A stretch of DNA of 18,637 nucleotides from Gemmatimonadales bacterium UBA7889 (lineage in GTDB: Bacteria; Gemmatimonadota; Gemmatimonadetes; Longimicrobiales; Gaopeijiaceae), in NCBI GenBank assembly GCA_002501085.1, contig DLRL01000015.1, positions 1 to 18,637 on the forward strand, read 5' to 3'. The translations under genes and the position numbers were made by a program. The notes beneath the pieces are model-generated. The model saw nothing but the letters and a program-made list of their open reading frames with translations, ran no database searches and was not told the origin of the DNA. Of the stretch, positions 6,886-15,240 are shown one piece after another. Position 1 is the first letter of the stretch. Each line of letters begins with the position of its first letter.

Positions 6886-8493
6886 CTAGAAAATCGAAGA
6901 TCTTATGTAGATGTCGGCTCGGGCCCAGGAGACCTCATATTCCGCATGGATCTCATCTGCTTCCGTGTCCATCCCCTGCCCCCGAAGAGCGCGCTCCAGC
7001 CCGAATAGTGACCAGCCGTTATGTGGGTGGTCTTTGAGTTCAGCACGATAAACTTCAGCGGCCTCCGCGTGCTCACCAGACTCTAACAAAGCATCGCCGA
7101 GCCAGTGGCGTACCGAGAAATTCAGTGGCTCAGGTTCGTCATACATGAGTCCGTCTTCGAGTTCAACACCCTTCTCGAGAAGATCGATTGCTTCCCGAAT
7201 ATTGCTATTTGCACGCAAGATCTCGCCTTCAAGTATAGAGGCGACTATACCGAGGATCGATGCCGCAGAATGTCCTCGGATTACGCCAGCACCTTCCTCA
7301 GCTCCCTGTTTCACCCGGTTCAGGTACCATCGGGCGGTTCCCTCGTCTCCGGTACGGAGAGAAGCGTATCCTTTCGAGAAATCCCACAGGCCTCTGGGGA
7401 TTGCTCCTTGAGGTGCATTGTCTAGTTCGAGGATTTCTTCGAAATATCCAAAGCGGAAGAGAGTTAGGGCTTGATAATAACTGCCACCATCCATTATTGC
7501 CGCGTAATTTCTGGCCGCTTGAATTGCCGCTGCGCCCTGCCCGTCATTCGAAGCTGCAAAGAGCAGCATGTGGAGATTGTGCGAAGGATAGATGGCAAAG
7601 CCCTCCCCGTGCTCAGCCTTTAAGTCGGAATGCCAGGCCTCCGTGTTGCCCCGCACCGCATCACCCCAGCGTCCAATTCGGTTAAACGTGTGGGACGGCA
7701 TGTGCTGAATGTGGCTTGCACCTGGTATTGAGTTTCCGAGGTATTCTGCGCATGCCTCTGCCTTACCTGGAACATCAGTGCGTTCAGTTGCATGGATATA
7801 GAGATGACAGGCACCGGGGTGTGTGATGTCCTGTTCAAGGACTGTCTCAAGGACCCGGTGGATTTCCTGGATTTCTGGGTTTGAGATCTCCCACCACTCA
7901 CGACGCGGCTGCAGAAGCATTAATGCTTCTCCCGCGAGATAGCCAAGGTCTAGGTCTCGAGGATTTTCGGCATAGAGCTCGTTAATCTGTTCCGCCCACT
8001 CCTCATCGAGTTCACGCCTTCGGCCTTGGTCATGTTCGTATTCATACCGTTCGGCCATGGCGTTGATCAGTGCTCGTTCTACGGGGGTCGCTTTTCCTCC
8101 TTCTGCGAGCTCGCGAGCCTTCTGGACAGCCGTGTATGCTAGAGGTGCATCACTGGCTATCATGGGCCCATTGAGGTAGGGGCCCCAGGCCCAGGCTTCC
8201 CCTAGGTAGCACATGGCACAGTTCGGGTCTTTCTTCCAGCCTTCGCGGAAAGATCTCGCTGCTAGGTTGGGATCGAAGGCATAGAGCAATTGGATGCCCT
8301 GGTCGAAGTAAAGCTGTGCATCAGCCGAACTCGTCGTGATTGGACGAGATAATGGCCCCAGTCCCTTGCCGTCATGATGAAGTGGCATCACTTCATCAAA
8401 GTCAGCTGGAAGGTCTGGACTATTTTCTTGAGCGACCATGGGAGAAGTACAGAACAGCAGGACAAAAGCGGTGAGTGAGATGCGTCGATACAT
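6886..8493 (-). CDS. Secreted tetratricopeptide-repeat protein with conserved-looking His motifs
   Basis: The 535-residue protein starts with a signal peptide (MYRRISLTAFVLLFCTSP to about VAQ) followed by helical TPR-type repeats. Examples are QLYFDQGIQLLYAFDPNLAA near 60-80 and the C-terminal pair around ALLESGEHAEAAEVYRAEL. Between them are unusual motifs: CAMC at 92-95 in a Trp/Gly-rich segment, CHLYIHATE at 229-237, HIQHMPSH at 261-268 and YPSHNLHML at 302-310. The grouping of His residues could make a metal or heme site, but this is an inference. The ATG at 8493 was preferred over upstream ATGs at 8526 and 8577 because GGAG lies about ten bases before it and the signal peptide then starts correctly. 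The specific role is unknown. It is divergent from the sulfite dehydrogenase pair and 138 bases ahead of the QHNDH operon. Confidence 0.82.
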   Translation of the reverse strand: MYRRISLTAFVLLFCTSPMVAQENSPDLPADFDEVMPLHHDGKGLGPLSRPITTSSADAQLYFDQGIQLLYAFDPNLAARSFREGWKKDPNCAMCYLGEAWAWGPYLNGPMIASDAPLAYTAVQKARELAEGGKATPVERALINAMAERYEYEHDQGRRRELDEEWAEQINELYAENPRDLDLGYLAGEALMLLQPRREWWEISNPEIQEIHRVLETVLEQDITHPGACHLYIHATERTDVPGKAEACAEYLGNSIPGASHIQHMPSHTFNRIGRWGDAVRGNTEAWHSDLKAEHGEGFAIYPSHNLHMLLFAASNDGQGAAAIQAARNYAAIMDGGSYYQALTLFRFGYFEEILELDNAPQGAIPRGLWDFSKGYASLRTGDEGTARWYLNRVKQGAEEGAGVIRGHSAASILGIVASILEGEILRANSNIREAIDLLEKGVELEDGLMYDEPEPLNFSVRHWLGDALLESGEHAEAAEVYRAELKDHPHNGWSLFGLERALRGQGMDTEADEIHAEYEVSWARADIYIRSSIF

Positions 8494-8684
8494 TACGAAT
8501 ACACTCCAAATCTGACGTGAACTCATGGTCAGAGAATCTGGCTGAGGGTGATGAATCCGTCCAGCATGGGAGCTCAAGGACTACTCAGTCCTAGCCTAGA
8601 ATGGACACATATTGCAGGTTGGATCGCGGTAGTGACTACTTGAGGAATCCCGGAATCCCATTCAAATACCGCGCAGGAGAACCG
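8494..8684. other. Divergent intergenic region between TPR gene and soxC-like gene
   Basis: This 191-base gap must hold the promoters of two divergent units. No convincing -35/-10 pair, operator or riboswitch could be picked out by eye. An AGGAG at 8675-8679 serves the plus-strand gene. Confidence 0.4.
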
Positions 8685-9950
8685 ATGGACAAGAAGGCTA
8701 GCCCCCCTCTCTCTCGTCGTGCTTGGATCACTACGACGTCCGGAGTGATTGCTGCCGGCTTGATCAAGACCCAGGCCGACGCTGTAGAGGTCGTCGCTCA
8801 AGAGGTGCCAACTCCAGCGCAGGACCCTACAAAGGTTCCGGGGAGGTTGACGTCAGAACTTGGTCAGCGGGCGCCAGCGGAACAGCCTCGCCGGTTGGTA
8901 CGGTCTCCGAACTTATCAAGTTCCTCAAGGACTCCGTTGCAGGATCTCTACGGAATCATCACCCCTGCTGACCTGCACTTTGAACGACATCATGCGGGGA
9001 TCCCAAACATTGTTCAGGAGGAGCACGAACTACTGGTCCACGGTATGGTAGAGCGCCCGATGGTGTTTAAGATGGCTGATCTCAAGCGTTATCCGCAGAC
9101 GTCACGTATTCGGTTTGTAGAGTGCTCCGGAAATGGCGGGGGTGCCTACAACCGAGACCGGATGCCGACGGAAGCCACTCCACAGTCGCTTGACGGTCTC
9201 CTGAGCACTAGTGAGTGGACCGGAGTATTACTCTCAACAATTCTTCGTGAAGTGGGTATCCGCAATGGAGCAAGTTGGATACTGGCTGAGGGCAGCGACG
9301 CAGCCGTAATGTCCCGAAGTGTGCCACTCGAAAAGGCTATGGATGATGCGATGCTGGCATACGGGCAGAATGGCGAGGCAATCCGTCCGGAACAGGGCTA
9401 TCCGGTAAGGCTGCTTTTGCCGGGCTGGGAAGGCAATGCACAGGTCAAGTGGCTGAGACGTATTGAGGTCACTGATCGCCCTACGATGACTCGAGAAGAG
9501 ACTTCCAAGTATACCGATCCGCTTAAAGGCGGTAGGGCTCGCCAGTTCAGCTTCGTTATGGATGCCAAGTCTCTCATCACGTTCCCGGCTTTCCCGTACC
9601 AACTTCCGGATCGTGGTTGGTGGGAGATCAAAGGGCTTGCGTGGTCCGGTCGCGGAAAAATCACCCGTGTCGATGTTAGCACGGATGGTGGTAGTAGCTG
9701 GATACCCGCGGAGCTCCAGGGGCCAATTCTGTCGAAGTCAACAGTCCGCTTCCGGCATCTCTGGGATTGGGATGGTCGAGAAACCCATATTCTTAGTCGT
9801 GCAGTTGATGAGACAGGATATGTACAACCCACTGTTCACCAGCTTTGGGACGCACGTGGCGAGAGAACGTCTTACCATCAAAACCATCAGCGGGCATGGA
9901 AAGTAGCTTCTGATGGTGCGGTGACTTTTGGTCTCGGAGATCTGGTATGA
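8685..9950 (+). CDS. soxC: SoxC-type sulfite dehydrogenase, molybdopterin subunit
   Basis: This 421-residue protein belongs to the sulfite oxidase/SoxC molybdenum enzymes, which oxidise sulfite or a related sulfur group and pass electrons to a cytochrome c. The N terminus has a Tat-type twin-arginine signal (LSRRAWITTTSGVIAAG, residues 9-25), expected for a cofactor-loaded periplasmic enzyme. The molybdenum-ligand Cys is C147 in the family motif RFVECSGNGGG. Further family motifs are PVRLLLPGWEGNAQVKWLRRI and the C-terminal dimerisation domain with VDVSTDGGSSW. The start at 8685 has AGGAG five bases upstream; an upstream ATG at 8601 adds a non-signal stretch and was rejected. The gene overlaps the next by four bases (ATGA). 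SoxC in thiosulfate oxidisers works within the Sox complex, but no other sox gene is visible here, so a free-standing sulfite dehydrogenase is equally likely. Confidence 0.88.
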   Translation: MDKKASPPLSRRAWITTTSGVIAAGLIKTQADAVEVVAQEVPTPAQDPTKVPGRLTSELGQRAPAEQPRRLVRSPNLSSSSRTPLQDLYGIITPADLHFERHHAGIPNIVQEEHELLVHGMVERPMVFKMADLKRYPQTSRIRFVECSGNGGGAYNRDRMPTEATPQSLDGLLSTSEWTGVLLSTILREVGIRNGASWILAEGSDAAVMSRSVPLEKAMDDAMLAYGQNGEAIRPEQGYPVRLLLPGWEGNAQVKWLRRIEVTDRPTMTREETSKYTDPLKGGRARQFSFVMDAKSLITFPAFPYQLPDRGWWEIKGLAWSGRGKITRVDVSTDGGSSWIPAELQGPILSKSTVRFRHLWDWDGRETHILSRAVDETGYVQPTVHQLWDARGERTSYHQNHQRAWKVASDGAVTFGLGDLV

Positions 9951-10543
9951 AAAGGCTCAGTGTACTGATGGTCTCCGTACTGTTCTCTGGATGTGGTCAG
10001 GCTGATCTTCCTGTCACCACTAGTGACGTACTACCGACCGAAGTAGCTGACCGGCTTCCCCCCTCATCACCTCAAACATTTGGGTTTGGGGGAGAGGCAA
10101 CTGATGAACGCATTGCGATGTGGGACATAGATGTCAAACCTGATGGTGAAGGGCTCCCTTCCGGTAGCGGCACAGTCGCACAAGGCAAGCTCGTTTATGA
10201 AACTCAATGTATTGCTTGCCATGGAGCTACAGGGACTGAGGGTCCGTTCGATCGCCTTGTAGGGACGGGGCCATGGGAAGAATGGCCAAGCGCAAGGGTC
10301 GTGGGTGCGTATTGGCCTTATGCGACCACCTTATTCGGCTACATTGTGAAGGCGATGCCCCAGTTGACTCCAGGCACCTTGACTGCCGATCAGACTTATG
10401 CGGTCATCGCATACATCCTGAATATGAATGGCTTAGTAGCCGATGATGCCGTGATGGATGCGGCGACCCTGCCCGCTGTAGAGATGCCAGGTCGTGATAG
10501 GTTCGTACCCGATGATCGGAAGGGTGGCCCTGAAGTACGTTAG
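9947..10543 (+). CDS. Monoheme cytochrome c lipoprotein, likely electron acceptor of SoxC-like enzyme
   Basis: The 198-residue protein starts with a short signal peptide and a possible lipobox ending at Cys16 (VLFSGC), suggesting attachment to a membrane facing the periplasm. A single heme c site, CIACH, lies at 88-92. A plausible axial Met is M137 in KAMPQLTPG, followed by the usual helical segment (TADQTYAVIAYILNMNG). The start overlaps the molybdoenzyme stop as ATGA, so the two are translationally coupled and probably form a SorAB- or SoxCD-like pair. It is smaller than the diheme SoxD of Paracoccus and matches only a one-heme version. Phenylalanine at position -3 of the lipobox is not ideal, so lipid attachment is likely but not certain. 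Confidence 0.85.
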   Translation: MKRLSVLMVSVLFSGCGQADLPVTTSDVLPTEVADRLPPSSPQTFGFGGEATDERIAMWDIDVKPDGEGLPSGSGTVAQGKLVYETQCIACHGATGTEGPFDRLVGTGPWEEWPSARVVGAYWPYATTLFGYIVKAMPQLTPGTLTADQTYAVIAYILNMNGLVADDAVMDAATLPAVEMPGRDRFVPDDRKGGPEVR

Positions 10544-10574
10544 CGCCATCGATCCAGCTTTCTCTCTTAGGGGA

Positions 10575-11900
10575 CTAATAATCTCTCGGTGGTACTAAAA
10601 GATTAAGGTCCTGAGACATCTGCGTGGCCATATAGGCGAGGAGTGCCTGGGTTGCAGAAACTTGGTTAACTGGGGTCAGTCCCAGGCTGAATAGGGCTTC
10701 AGTACTGCCATCATCCAGACTGCGAAGCGCAGTCAGTTCAAGCGGTTCTCCCTGCGTGAGTGCCACGATATGGATGGGCGTTAAAAGGATTGAGATTTCT
10801 ATAGGGGCTCCAGTCCCGGAAGCTCCACCCCAGATGATATCTCCAGTCTCAATAGCTCCGAAGTGGATGGCGTAGCGGTCCTCCCCGGCGAGTGGCTCTG
10901 GGAGTGTTGCCCGGATTTCAAGTGCTGGGGCATAAATGAGTTCGGGGTGATCGAACTCAAATCCAATAGAATCTAAGAGTGTTTGGAAGGTCTGGATGCC
11001 TTCGGGAGTCATATCTGTCCGAAAACGAATATCCGGATGGAACGTGACTGAGAATAAGACATTGCCCTGTCTCGCAAAGGCGAGTGTATTTGCTCCGCCT
11101 ATTTGTCCCTCCGGTCCCAATTGCAGCGGCCCCGGTGAAGTCCAGGGGCGAAATTCCTGCACGTCCCAAAGATCTTCAGGAGAATCTACAAAGCGATACG
11201 CACCGTCCGAATTAGCGGGCTTTGCGGCGTCACAGATCAAGTTTTGCTCCGATCCACAAACTTCTATAACAGCACCTCGAATCAGGATTGCTCCTTCGCA
11301 AGAGTTGGCCTCAGGTCCAAAGTCACCAGCTTCCTCAATTATGCCTTGAGCTTCGGACTGAATCCTTTCCAGCGTTGCCTGGACCGTACCCTTGATTAGC
11401 TCCCGGCCGACCACTCTCTGCTGTTGGATTGCTTGCTGGTTTGTATCCACGAAACTTTGGGCTAGCCGTCCATCTGATAGAAACCAATCTCGCACTGCAG
11501 CTTCGGTAGGATCGTTAACGTTGAGGGAATCCATCACAGTGCGGTCCTCGATTGCAATTGCAGCAGAGATCTGACGCAATCTTTCAGTACGAATGCCCAG
11601 AGGCTGAAGTCGGAGATTCAACGCATCCAGTTGGGTCAACACTGGTACGCACAACCTTGAGCGCTCTAACTCAATCTCAGCGATGCCAGCTGGAGGTGCA
11701 TCCTGTGCGACTCCGATCAGCGGCTTCGACAGCACTGCGAATAGTAATGTCACCATCATTAGCAGAGATTGTTCAGACAGCTTCTGCTTGCTCAGGATCT
11801 TTCCGAGTCTATCAAAGAGTTTATGCACAGCTTTCTTAGGCTGCTGCCATTGGCAGGTAGTCAACTTTAGCGTCTCAGCTGTGGTTATGCTCTGTTTCAT
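10575..11900 (-). CDS. Unrecognised exported protein
   Basis: No family could be assigned to this 441-residue protein. It has a long basic N terminus (1-44), then a hydrophobic segment (about 46-64) ending near GVAQDAPP, so it is either exported with a long n-region or membrane-anchored. Residues 70-190 look helical and are rich in Glu, Gln and Arg. Residues 200-400 look beta-rich, with Cys at 201, 215 and 223 and an earlier one at 84 that could form disulfides. The ATG at 11900 has AGGGG about five bases upstream; a start at M48 would give a standard signal peptide but has no ribosome site. The gene begins only 8 bases after the stop of the large propeller gene, so both are surely on one transcript. 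It is convergent with the cytochrome gene, 31 bases away, and no clear terminator was seen there. Confidence 0.78.
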   Translation of the reverse strand: MKQSITTAETLKLTTCQWQQPKKAVHKLFDRLGKILSKQKLSEQSLLMMVTLLFAVLSKPLIGVAQDAPPAGIAEIELERSRLCVPVLTQLDALNLRLQPLGIRTERLRQISAAIAIEDRTVMDSLNVNDPTEAAVRDWFLSDGRLAQSFVDTNQQAIQQQRVVGRELIKGTVQATLERIQSEAQGIIEEAGDFGPEANSCEGAILIRGAVIEVCGSEQNLICDAAKPANSDGAYRFVDSPEDLWDVQEFRPWTSPGPLQLGPEGQIGGANTLAFARQGNVLFSVTFHPDIRFRTDMTPEGIQTFQTLLDSIGFEFDHPELIYAPALEIRATLPEPLAGEDRYAIHFGAIETGDIIWGGASGTGAPIEISILLTPIHIVALTQGEPLELTALRSLDDGSTEALFSLGLTPVNQVSATQALLAYMATQMSQDLNLLVPPRDY

Positions 11901-11908
11901 TACTACCC

Positions 11909-14900
11909 CTAATCTTCACTGATAAGTGGGTTCAGGCCGCGCTCTGCTAGTATCCGGTTGAAGTTGGCTAAATCATCTTCAACCAAATCGTCGAGTCGAA
12001 CTCTCGCATTCATGAGGATCTCACGCAGTACCAGGTGAACTTCACCATGCTGATCGGTCGGTGAGAAATCTGCCGAGTTAACACTATTTGATAAATGGCG
12101 GAGCTTACCTAATACCTTGGCCGGATAACGAACACCATCTTGTCCCGTGCCAGTAGTGCGCAGCTGCATCAGGTCTTCTTCGATTGTGATGAGGGCACTA
12201 TCTAGATTACCGGCACTCTCTATGAGGTCGACCGCACTTCCTTGGTCTTGGAGTACATCCACCAGATCGTACAACTGACGCCGGAGCCACTCAATCCGGT
12301 TGATTGCATCTGCAGCAGCATCGTAATCGTTTCGGATCTCTTCATGCAAAGAAAGTTGAGCACGGATGTCTTCCATAGTCCCGTCGGAGTTGGGGTCCTG
12401 TAGAACATTGAGTTCTTGGGTGAACGCCTCACCCCCCACTTCAAGGGTTACGGTGTACGTGCCTGGAGGGTGGCGGACTGCCAGCCCATCTTGGATTCGT
12501 ACACGTTCCGGTCCGTAGTCGACCCAGTCGGCGTAAAGAGGAGGTACACGCCGACGGATGGGCGTACTCTGCTCCCCCTGAAAATCCCAGAATATACGAT
12601 TGATTCCTGCAACGCTCGTTCCTGTGAGGGTCCGAACGAGTGCTCCAGTTGCATCGTTTACTCGAATAGTGACCGGACTGCCTGCTGTCTCAGTATCCAG
12701 CCAGTAGTTGATGTATGCCGCATTAGGAGGATTCTCTCCGATGCTCATATCAGCGGTATGAGCTGCGGGTGCAGTGCGACTATTGAACCGGTATGCGTCT
12801 CTTGGATCGAGCAAGTACGCTGAAGATGCCCGCACATCATCGGTCAGTTGCTGCAAAGGTGTGAGGTCATCCATGATCCAGAAACCTCGACCGTAAGTTC
12901 CAATGACGAGGTCGTTAAAGTGTTCCTGGACGACGATTCCATACATAGGGGAGGGCGGTAAGTTATTGACTAGGGCTTGCCAGTGGTCTCCGTCATCGAA
13001 GCTGACGTATACACGGTTCTCGGTACCCAAAAAGAGCAATCCCTCTCGCACTGGGTCTTCCTGGATACTGCGTGTGAAGCTCAGCACATGGTCGGCGAGT
13101 CCTTCGGTAATTTTCGTCCAGGACTGTCCGTAATCTTCTGTCCGATACGCATAGGGGGTGAAGTCACCCACTTGGTGTGCTTCAACTGCCAAATAGGCCT
13201 TACCCGGGTCCCATTTGGACGCATCAATCCCTCGAACAACACCGTCGATCGGCCAATCCGGTAAGTTTGCGGTGACATCCGTCCACGTGCCTCCGTCATC
13301 ACGACTAACATGGACCTTGCCGTCGTTTGATCCGGCATAGAAGACCCCTTGTTGAGCAGGTGATTCATCGAATGCATAGATCACGCAGCAATATTCAACT
13401 CCGATATTATCAGGGGTCAGGCCACCACTAATTCCTTGGCGATTCTTGTCATTCGTGGTTAGATCTGGGCTTATAACATCCCAGCTTTGTCCTCCGTTCC
13501 TGGTACGGTGAACATGTTGGCTGGTCACAAAAATGGTGTTGTTGTCATGAGGTGAGACGAGGAGTGGGAAGGTCCACTGGAACCGGTAGCGCAACTCCTC
13601 GGCTGGCCATCCACCTGTGCTTTCCGGCCAGACTTCAACACTACGGAACTGCCGATTACGCTCATCGTGCCGAACCACAATTCCACCCCGGGCCCCCGAC
13701 CCAGATGCACTTGACCAGACGATATTCGAGTCTATGGGGTCGGGAGTGGCAAACCCGCTTTCACCTCCGCCAACTTGATGCCAGTCACCCCTTGGAATTG
13801 GCCCTGGCCCACCGCCTCTCGCAGCGTAAAGCGTATTGCTGGGACCTCTATAAGACGGCCCGTCCTGGCGGTTTCCGAGCACGTTATATGGGACTGCGTT
13901 ATCGACAGTCACATGATACATCTGTGATATGGGAGGTTCGGTTGTCAGATATGTTTTGCCTCGATTAACAGAAACATGGATTCCCTGATCGTTACCGATG
14001 ATTAATCGATCGGGGTTCTCTGGATCGATCCAAAGATCATGATAGTCGCCTCCCGGACGCTCGAGACCTTGATGCTGTATATAGGTGAGTCCACCGTCGT
14101 ACGAACGTGATAACGCGGCGGTTAGGAAGAAGACTTCGTTTTCATCATCTGGAAAGACTCGACAGTTATTGTAGTACGCCGTCCTCCCTCCAAGGTCGCG
14201 ACTGTGGTTCACCAAATCCCAGTCGTAGCCACCGTTATCAGAGCGCCAGAGTTCTCCGTCCTCTGTCTCTTGGCCATGCCAGGGTACTCCGTCTCCGGTC
14301 TCGATGAGTGCGTATATCCTTCGAGAATCAGCCTGAGACATGCAGACATCGATCTTGCCAACCGGGAGCGAGGGAAGCCCGTGACCTCTGAGTTTGGTCC
14401 ATGTGTCGCCACCGTCGCGTGACATGAAGATACCAGAGCCTGGACCTCCGCTCTCTCTACCCCAAGTGTTCACAAGAACTGTCCACATACCGGCGAAGAG
14501 TACGCGCGGGTTGTTGGGATCTATAATCAAGCTGGAAGCCCCCGTGTCTTCATCTACGAAGAGCACATGTTCCCAAGTATCACCACCGTCGAGCGTGCGA
14601 TAAATTCCACGTTCTTCCTGGGGTGCGTGTGCGTGCCCCAGGGCCGCTACGTAGACAATGTCAGAGTTCCTAGGGTGGATTACGATGCGGCTCACCCGGC
14701 CAGTCGCATCAAGACCCATATGCTCCCAGTGCTCTCCTCCATCTGTCGACTTGTAGACGCCATCTCCTACTGTGACGTTTGAGCGGATATGGGGTTCCCC
14801 CGTGCCTGCCCATACGATTTCGGGATCAGAGGTAGAAACCGCTAATGCTCCCACCGAGTGGCTATCTTGGTCATCGAATACCGCACGCCAGTTTATCCCC

Positions 14901-15130
14901 CCATCCTCAGTTTTCCAGAGACCTCCCGAAGCCGCCCCTGCATAGTAAACGAGGGGGTTGCCTACCACTCCTGCCACCGAAGCAACCCGATTACCAACAA
15001 CCCCGATATGCCGGAACTGCAGCGCTGTTAGTTGCTCGGAGGGGAGGGTTTGGGCAGAGAGTCCAGCAGTAGCGGCGATGGCCATACTGCCAAGTATTGC
15101 TATGAAGCGCTGAGGCAAGGACTCGAGCAT
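11909..15130 (-). CDS. Large secreted Asp-box (BNR/sortilin-like) beta-propeller protein
   Basis: This 1073-residue protein has a signal peptide (1-26, ending near LSAQ) and then about eleven Asp-box repeats between roughly 75 and 730. Examples are KTEDGGINW, KSTDGGEHW, RTLDGGDTW, MSRDGGDTW, RTRNGGQSW, VSRDDGGTW and VSFDDGDHW. They form two sialidase- or sortilin-type propellers, often annotated as glycosyl hydrolase or VPS10 domain protein. A conserved-looking GRGFWIMDDLTPLQQL segment follows, then a beta domain and a helical, acidic C-terminal region (about 930-1060). No catalytic residues of a true glycosidase could be confirmed, so the enzyme label would be unsafe. Binding or protein-handling outside the cell is more cautious. 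The start has AGGAGG seven bases upstream (15143-15138), the best ribosome site in the window. The gene lies 8 bases ahead of the unrecognised exported protein. Confidence 0.88.
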   Translation of the reverse strand: MLESLPQRFIAILGSMAIAATAGLSAQTLPSEQLTALQFRHIGVVGNRVASVAGVVGNPLVYYAGAASGGLWKTEDGGINWRAVFDDQDSHSVGALAVSTSDPEIVWAGTGEPHIRSNVTVGDGVYKSTDGGEHWEHMGLDATGRVSRIVIHPRNSDIVYVAALGHAHAPQEERGIYRTLDGGDTWEHVLFVDEDTGASSLIIDPNNPRVLFAGMWTVLVNTWGRESGGPGSGIFMSRDGGDTWTKLRGHGLPSLPVGKIDVCMSQADSRRIYALIETGDGVPWHGQETEDGELWRSDNGGYDWDLVNHSRDLGGRTAYYNNCRVFPDDENEVFFLTAALSRSYDGGLTYIQHQGLERPGGDYHDLWIDPENPDRLIIGNDQGIHVSVNRGKTYLTTEPPISQMYHVTVDNAVPYNVLGNRQDGPSYRGPSNTLYAARGGGPGPIPRGDWHQVGGGESGFATPDPIDSNIVWSSASGSGARGGIVVRHDERNRQFRSVEVWPESTGGWPAEELRYRFQWTFPLLVSPHDNNTIFVTSQHVHRTRNGGQSWDVISPDLTTNDKNRQGISGGLTPDNIGVEYCCVIYAFDESPAQQGVFYAGSNDGKVHVSRDDGGTWTDVTANLPDWPIDGVVRGIDASKWDPGKAYLAVEAHQVGDFTPYAYRTEDYGQSWTKITEGLADHVLSFTRSIQEDPVREGLLFLGTENRVYVSFDDGDHWQALVNNLPPSPMYGIVVQEHFNDLVIGTYGRGFWIMDDLTPLQQLTDDVRASSAYLLDPRDAYRFNSRTAPAAHTADMSIGENPPNAAYINYWLDTETAGSPVTIRVNDATGALVRTLTGTSVAGINRIFWDFQGEQSTPIRRRVPPLYADWVDYGPERVRIQDGLAVRHPPGTYTVTLEVGGEAFTQELNVLQDPNSDGTMEDIRAQLSLHEEIRNDYDAAADAINRIEWLRRQLYDLVDVLQDQGSAVDLIESAGNLDSALITIEEDLMQLRTTGTGQDGVRYPAKVLGKLRHLSNSVNSADFSPTDQHGEVHLVLREILMNARVRLDDLVEDDLANFNRILAERGLNPLISED

Positions 15131-15240
15131 CTTTGGGCCTCCTACTTTAAGGTTTATATGTGCAGGCCAGAGCCACTACCCCATCTGGACATTTACTGGC
15201 CTCCGTACTGTCTTTTTATCTCCATCCCAAGTGACAACGA

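Noticed and set aside
8494..8684. A possible promoter at TTGCAG with a downstream CTACTT
   Set aside because: The -10 hexamer is poor and no second feature supports it; many equal matches occur by chance.
10544..10574. Bidirectional terminator between the convergent cytochrome and exported-protein genes
   Set aside because: No stable stem with a T tract can be drawn in the 31 bases.
15165..15201. Inverted repeat GGCCAG/CTGGCC ahead of the propeller gene
   Set aside because: Only six base pairs with a 25-base loop and no U tract; this is expected by chance.
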